Assembly: GCA_030407315.1 (NCBI GenBank) | Contig: JALQPE010002445.1 | Coordinates: 1-35,294, forward strand | Length of the DNA stretch: 35,294 bases | DNA from: Asparagopsis taxiformis | Taxonomy: Eukaryota; Rhodophyta; Florideophyceae; Bonnemaisoniales; Bonnemaisoniaceae | Direction: 5' to 3' | Shown here: positions 30,491-35,294 of the stretch, piece after piece | How positions within the stretch are numbered: the first letter of the stretch is position 1 | How the letters are laid out: each line of letters opens with the position of its first letter | Made by a program: the position numbers and the translations under genes | Notes under the pieces: model-generated | Told to the model about the DNA's origin: nothing | The model's input: only the letters and a program-made list of their open reading frames with translations | Database searches by the model: none

Positions 30491-31950
30491 ATGGGTTCCT
30501 CTATCACCATACCGGTGCGCAGTTCTGTTTCCAACACAGTAGTGGCTGTTTTGTTAGAGCTATTCATCATCATTTCTGCACAGGACGTCTGTCGCGAATT
30601 CTTCAACTTCTTATATAGACGAAACCTGATCAAAGGAAGAGCAGTCAACTTGTACGGAAGGACGAAAAGCTTGGTTTCCATTCTTTTCGGATTCTCTATT
30701 CTTGCACTCTGCATTCTTATAGAGCTCGGTATTGATGGACAGGCCAATACTAACGCTGTTTTCGAGACAAGAATGCTGAGTCCGAAACGTAGTGTACTTC
30801 TCACACATGTTTCAAACTGGACAAGAAATGAACATCTCTCTATCCGACCATCTGAGCTCTCGCTTTCGGATTTTCCTCAGTTGAGAAAAGGAAAACTGGA
30901 ATGCACAGAACGGGTTGAAGGCTCTTCCTGGACAAAATACTTCATGGTCGGAGATAATGAGTGTTTCGACTCTGAGTTTTCCAAAGAAACACAACTGATA
31001 TCAGTACATTCTCAAGAACGGCGTGATTTCATCAGAGGACCGTTCAAAATAGGTGAACGCAAAGATAAAACGTTTTCCTCCAAGTTTGGAACAATATCGT
31101 TTCGAGACGGAAGAGCAGGACATAACGAAACTGTACGTCAACTCTCTATTAGCTTTCGAGTATCACAAGAAAGTTTGGAGGATATGAAAGCTCCGGAGAA
31201 ATGACATTTTCAATGCTTCAAAATTGGAATTATTCGGGCTCCAGCTCATCCAACTGTTCAACAAACGGATACAATATTTTCTATCCACCAGAGAGGAACT
31301 TTCTTCGGGATGCCGGAGACACTAGTTCGGGTGTTTTGCTTCACGGATGTATTCCAGCCAGCAGTTGTGAATGATGTGACAGACCTCGTCCCAAGGCCAT
31401 ATATAAGCTTGGCGCCATGGTTCTCGGTAGAAACATATTCACTGCGTCCTGAAAATATATTCAAGCCGAAAGAACTTGTCATCACGCTTGATGAAGCGGA
31501 GCTTACTGCATACAAAATATTCTTTACGCTCTCCAAGCTTCATTTCGTGAAGGAGAACATCTTGACCGCGGACTTTGACTATGTACCATATTTGATCAGT
31601 CAAATCGATAACCGGTTGTCTACAGAACCCAGTCCAAGTGTGCCTGTTCGAATCTACCTTCCTGCAAGACTTACAACAGTAGTTGGGTTTTATTCGGCGC
31701 TTTATTTTTTTATTGCTGTATGTTTACTTGTGTTGCTGAAGATTACCTTTGTCTATTTGAAAAGGAAAGCGCCCTTTGAGGTTCGAGTTTTCGATCCGTC
31801 CTACATAGCATCTTGGAGATTCATGAGGAAAACGCAATGCAGTCAAGTGCGAAAGATTCGCAGGGAAAATACGAGGTGTTCATGATATTAGAGCAGGGCA
31901 GGGGAGCACAATTGAGAATGAGAAGAATACCTAGTGAAATCGAGGAATAA
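30491..31950 (+). pseudogene. Broken relative of the three-TM membrane protein (copy C)
   Basis: ATG at 30491 opens MGSSITIPVRSSVSNTVVAV, leading into TM1 with LLELFIIISAQ. TM2 is ILFGFSILALCILIELGIDG, followed by LSLSDFPQLRKGKLECTE and FMVGDNECFDSEF. The first long frame stops at 31204, but alignment with B and D continues in the -1 frame (GEMTFSMLQNWNYSG) to about 31290. It then returns to the original frame with VFCFTDVF, FFTLSKLHF, YLISQIDNRL, TM3 SALYFFIAVCLLVLLKITFV and FEVRVFDPSYIAS. A last step near 31812 gives the C-terminus with GKYEVFMILEQG and a stop at 31950. It lacks the T-run break shared by B and D. Confidence 0.8.
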
Positions 31951-33115
31951 TGTGGATTGTAGCCTTCTCCGCAGATATTGGCAATTACTACATTTTCTCG
32001 TTGATCGATGAGCAAGGTTAATCAGCACTTGTGTCAAAACACTCGTACCAACTGTACTATAGTAAGATGAATTACGCTCTGGAGTGCGTGATGATCATTC
32101 GGTATTACAGCGTAATGCATTGCAGCAGAGAGAGACGCACGCAACACCAACAATGTTCATTTTAGTGTCTAAACATAGTATTTCATTGCTGGACCCCAGT
32201 TCCCACACTACAGTGGTATGCCATGGCTTGTAGCTTCACCGTACAATCCGGCCAAGTTCAAAGCGAGAATCTCTGTACACTGATATGAGCGTATCAGGAA
32301 ACAAGACTTTCCAGCTGTTGCTTCTGCCTTGTACATCATCCACATCGAATGGTCTGCTGCAACTAGACAATTCAGTACTCATACGGCTCATGAAATGAAT
32401 CAAGTTTCGAGACTCCTACATACCTTTGTTGCGCAAGACAACTTTCTCACTCTCTCTCTCTACGCTCGACGTTCATGAAACACAGGTGAGTGATCGCAAA
32501 CTGTCTTCGTGGTGCGATTTAGCGTCGAGAAACGCAAGTGTAATGTACAAAAAAGACATATATCAACATAAACTGTATGCCAATTGACGCAATATGCGCA
32601 TAGAGGCTCCGGACCTTCACTTGCTGTACTAAGGGTATCCTAGGTGACCCAACATCAATTACAGACCACTCAACATATGGAGGTGACGAGAAATTTCTCC
32701 ACTCAATTGTCAAAAAGATAGATATTTTATCCACAGTATCTATGCTGCATCAAGTGAGCGTATGGAAAGGTACGAGTATTTTGGATGCAGGAATGCTGTA
32801 TTTTCATCATTCACCTCGCGGCATCAATTTAGAGACCGGACGGGGTGTGAAAGTCAACTTGTTGAACTGTAAAGCATCGGTACTTTGCGACTTGTTGAAT
32901 CATCGTTGACGTTGTCAGTTCTTATGGGCTCCTACCGAATTAAATGGATCTACTTTTGTCGTTCACTATTATTCATGTTCACAGAGAAATCCACCAGTGC
33001 TGCGATCAAGAGATCTCGTGGAATACAATGAGGTTGATTACAGTTGTTCGTCTCACAACTGAGTTCAATGACGGCACTGAGTTTTCCTGGTACCATTTTT
33101 TCTTTCCGACCCTTC
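31951..33115. other. Intergenic between convergent copies C and D, no gene supported
   Basis: C and D point towards each other. A minus-strand frame at 32519-32734 has one hydrophobic stretch but no family motif. A CT microsatellite lies near 32447-32461. Nothing else was recognised. Confidence 0.5.
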
Positions 33116-34607
33116 TCAATTCTCCTCGACCACCTCAAGTTTCAATTCATATCTTCCTTCTTCGTCTTGCACCATGAATACGTTATATCCCTCTTTGCTG
33201 TATTTCCTCAGCATTGCTCTGTCTCCAGCTTTCACTGCGGAAATGTATCGTGCATCGAATACATTTACCGAAAAAGGCGAGAGCGTATTTTTCAAGATAA
33301 ATATTAGCTTCAAGAATGCTAAAATTACGAGCACGGAAATGAATTCGAAAAAAGCATAGGGGACGATCCTTGTCACGACTCGTGGATATTGAAACTGGCC
33401 ATTGCGATGCATAGCAACTCTCAGCAGCGCTCTTCATTGTTGTTCAACAGCGGTCTATCCATTTCACTGACGAGATGTGCACTAAAAGAACTGCTATTGT
33501 TTGAGTTCGGCTCAAGTGCAAAATGAAGTTTTTGAAAGCCCGTAGAATACCTTGTGAGCAGCCACAATTGGGATTTCTGAACATAAACCTCTAGAGGGAG
33601 GTTCAAGATTCTGTATGAAAAATGTGTGAATCTAAAAACAGAAACATCATATGCCTTGTATTTTGGTTTCGTATTGTTGAGTTTGATCTCCATGGCGTGA
33701 CAAAAACATCAGAAAACGAGATAACTTGAAAATGAATGTTGGAAGAGAATGGATTACATTCACATTCTTCACCGTTAAAGTAATTGGGGGATCCCTTCTG
33801 AACACGAGTTGGTCCAGAGTACCATAGCAATTTTCTCATTTCCTCTGAAACTATCATCAGCAGAGCCGTATTCCCAATTTTGAAGCAAGGAGAAAGTAGA
33901 AAAAAAATGATCTCCGTACCGATCCCAATTCTTCCCAATTCCACTTCGAACGTTACTGATGTTTGCTCAAAGTCTGTGAACTGCACTCTCCAAACTCCTT
34001 TGCCCCGTGATCAATTTCGTGAAGAAATCTAACTTGGAAATCATCTGTGCCCACTGCAACGCTAGCAGCTTTCAAATTAGAATCTTCGAAACGATCATCT
34101 ACATAACTTGTCAGGTCAGTATATGAAATTGTATCGAAACACCCCTCCTTCCCATATGCATAGAAATCTATGAATTGTATGGATCCCCGACGCTGGTGCC
34201 GGATGCATCTTTCTCTTTGCATTGACGCCCGGAAGTCAGATAGTTGCAAGTCCTCAGGATTCTTAGACCAGCGTTTCGTCTCTAGTCCAGTCAGAGATAC
34301 TCGATTGAGAAAAGTTGATTGGTGGCTGTAGGTTGCGGAAAACTTTTTCTCCCGTTTGTCCATAAAAACCAAGTTCTATCGATTCACCAGTAATGAAAAT
34401 CAACGCAATTGAAACATAAAAGCTGTATTTCAATCCATTTTTGTCGTAAAGCCGAGTTGAACCAGCTGAAATCAACTGCACCCTATGATAGTTGTTTACC
34501 CAGTCCTCGTACAGGTTTTGACCAAGAATCACAATGAATATCTCGAGAATAACCGCTAGAACAGTGTTGGAAATTGAACTTGGTATTGCCATAGAATAGG
34601 TGACCAT
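33116..34607 (-). pseudogene. Broken relative of the three-TM membrane protein (copy D)
   Basis: Starts at ATG 34607 or 34592. TM1 is SISNTVLAVILEIFIVILGQ; then RVQLISAGSTRLY; TM2 YVSIALIFITGESIELGFYG; QLSDFRASMQRERCIRHQRR; QFIDFYAYGKEGCFDTI; QTSVTFEVELGRIG; FQVISFSDVFVTPW; FQKLHFALEPN; HLVSEMDRPL; TM3 PYAFFEFISVLVILAFLKLI; tail SVNVFDARYISAVKAGDR, EGYNVFM and KLEVVEEN before the stop at 33116. Frame breaks lie near 34300, 33985, 33704 (T-run) and 33440. It is collinear with copy B over its whole length and clearly its closest relative in the window. Confidence 0.82.
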
Positions 34608-35294
34608 TTTGCTCGGCTGGTTAGGTAAAGAAAGCGACAAAAAACCTCCAATGTTTTCGCAAACCGCTGAGGAGCTCGGAATTCTTCGACTAGACCGACC
34701 GGCTTTCGACTTTTGTGTGAAGCACTGGGTGTGTTGCCGTAGCTGGTGAGCAACTATATTTGTAGAATCACCTCAAGTCTATACAAGCGAACCCCGGTAC
34801 AGCACTCGCTTCGCAGGTGAATGCGGAGCAGGAGCAGTCAAGTGTCTGGTTGGCAGCGGAGCTGAGGCAAATTCGAAGCTTCTTCCGACATGCCAGATGA
34901 TGAACTGACAAGTGTCACCACTCCTTTTGGAAGACGGGTGGCTTATCATGGAACCAGAGGTCTATGCTGCGTAAAATCGTGGTTGGCATTACTGTACTGT
35001 ACAATGTAACTTTGGGTCACACTCAATTTGTACATTGTGATTGCAACAGAGCGTTTCTGCAAGTGCAAGGTCCACATGAAAATAGTTCGTACTTCTCTGT
35101 ACGGCTAGCAACTATAAACAGAACGATTCGCTGCAAACAATATTATATTAAAGGACACACTATATAATCAGATATTCAAGCGCTTACCCTTCTGACCAAA
35201 ATGTCATACCGGTTCAGAATCTGCGCTCTTCCAGGACAACAGCGCTTCTTGCTCCAACCGATTCCAACAATGTGTCCTCCTCACACATGTTGCA
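34608..35294. other. Right edge, no well-supported gene
   Basis: Upstream side of copy D, possibly its promoter remains. It contains only the small frame at 34964-35167. Confidence 0.4.
34964..35167 (+). CDS. Small open frame with weak signal-peptide-like start
   Basis: 67 codons beginning MLRKIVVGITVLYNVTLGHT, with a basic n-region and a short hydrophobic core, then a few Cys and two N-glycosylation sequons. This could be a small secreted protein or chance. No relative is present in the window. Confidence 0.2.
   Translation: MLRKIVVGITVLYNVTLGHTQFVHCDCNRAFLQVQGPHENSSYFSVRLATINRTIRCKQYYIKGHTI

Noticed and set aside
32519..32734. Minus-strand hydrophobic frame as a fifth member of the membrane family
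   Set aside because: Has one membrane-like stretch but none of the family motifs (E-S-I-E-L-G, L-S-D-F, E-G-Y-N-V-F-M).

Overview
The window is nuclear DNA from a eukaryote with a transposon-rich, gene-poor genome. Three things point that way: a Ty3/gypsy-type LTR retrotransposon with an integrase and a chromodomain, a PIF/Harbinger-type transposase relic, and a plant-like class I glutamine amidotransferase gene that needs a 75-nt GT-AG intron. The sparse introns, the plant-like enzyme and the mix of repeats would fit a multicellular red alga (Florideophyceae). That assignment is an inference with low to moderate confidence, because no rRNA, tRNA or organelle marker is present.

Layout. Bases 1-1826 carry, on the minus strand, broken reading frames of a gene that runs off the left edge and looks like a DNA-transposon transposase. 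Bases 1827-3114 hold no gene but contain a striking 103-nt foldback (2505-2607). Bases 3115-4320 are a field of short palindromic TACTGCC/GGCAGTA repeats. Bases 4337-5767 are a truncated older copy of the protease and reverse-transcriptase part of the retrotransposon. The main retrotransposon spans 5768-19378: two LTRs starting TGTAGTA, then gag, protease, RT, RNase H, integrase and chromodomain in order on the plus strand, all broken into several frames. An unusual 5.2-kb segment lies between the chromodomain and the 3' LTR. It contains a 327-bp tandem duplication, a perfect 18-bp palindrome and a coding-like region on the opposite strand (15901-18114). A second field of related palindromes, with TACTGTC instead of TACTGCC, follows at 19713-20105, and a Harbinger-like transposase relic lies at 20522-21290 on the minus strand.

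From about 22.4 kb the sequence is more gene-like. A glutamine amidotransferase gene (22425-23918) keeps its catalytic Cys, His and Glu but is broken by three single-base frame steps. An intact gene at 25873-27456 encodes a 527-residue protein with three predicted membrane segments. Three frame-broken relatives (28325-29794 minus, 30491-31950 plus, 33116-34607 minus) form with it a clustered multigene family of unknown function, in alternating orientation. Two very small open frames with signal-peptide-like starts (27534-27665 and 34964-35167) are listed with low confidence.

How the parts relate. The retroelement proteins form one replication and integration machine (capsid, maturation, cDNA synthesis, chromatin-targeted integration), now dead in this copy. 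The two palindrome fields may be remains of the DNA-transposon background into which the retroelement landed. The membrane-protein cluster appears to be an independent, lineage-specific expansion by local duplication. Single-base frame breaks recur in otherwise well-preserved sequence, including the amidotransferase gene, so some may be assembly errors and not true decay.
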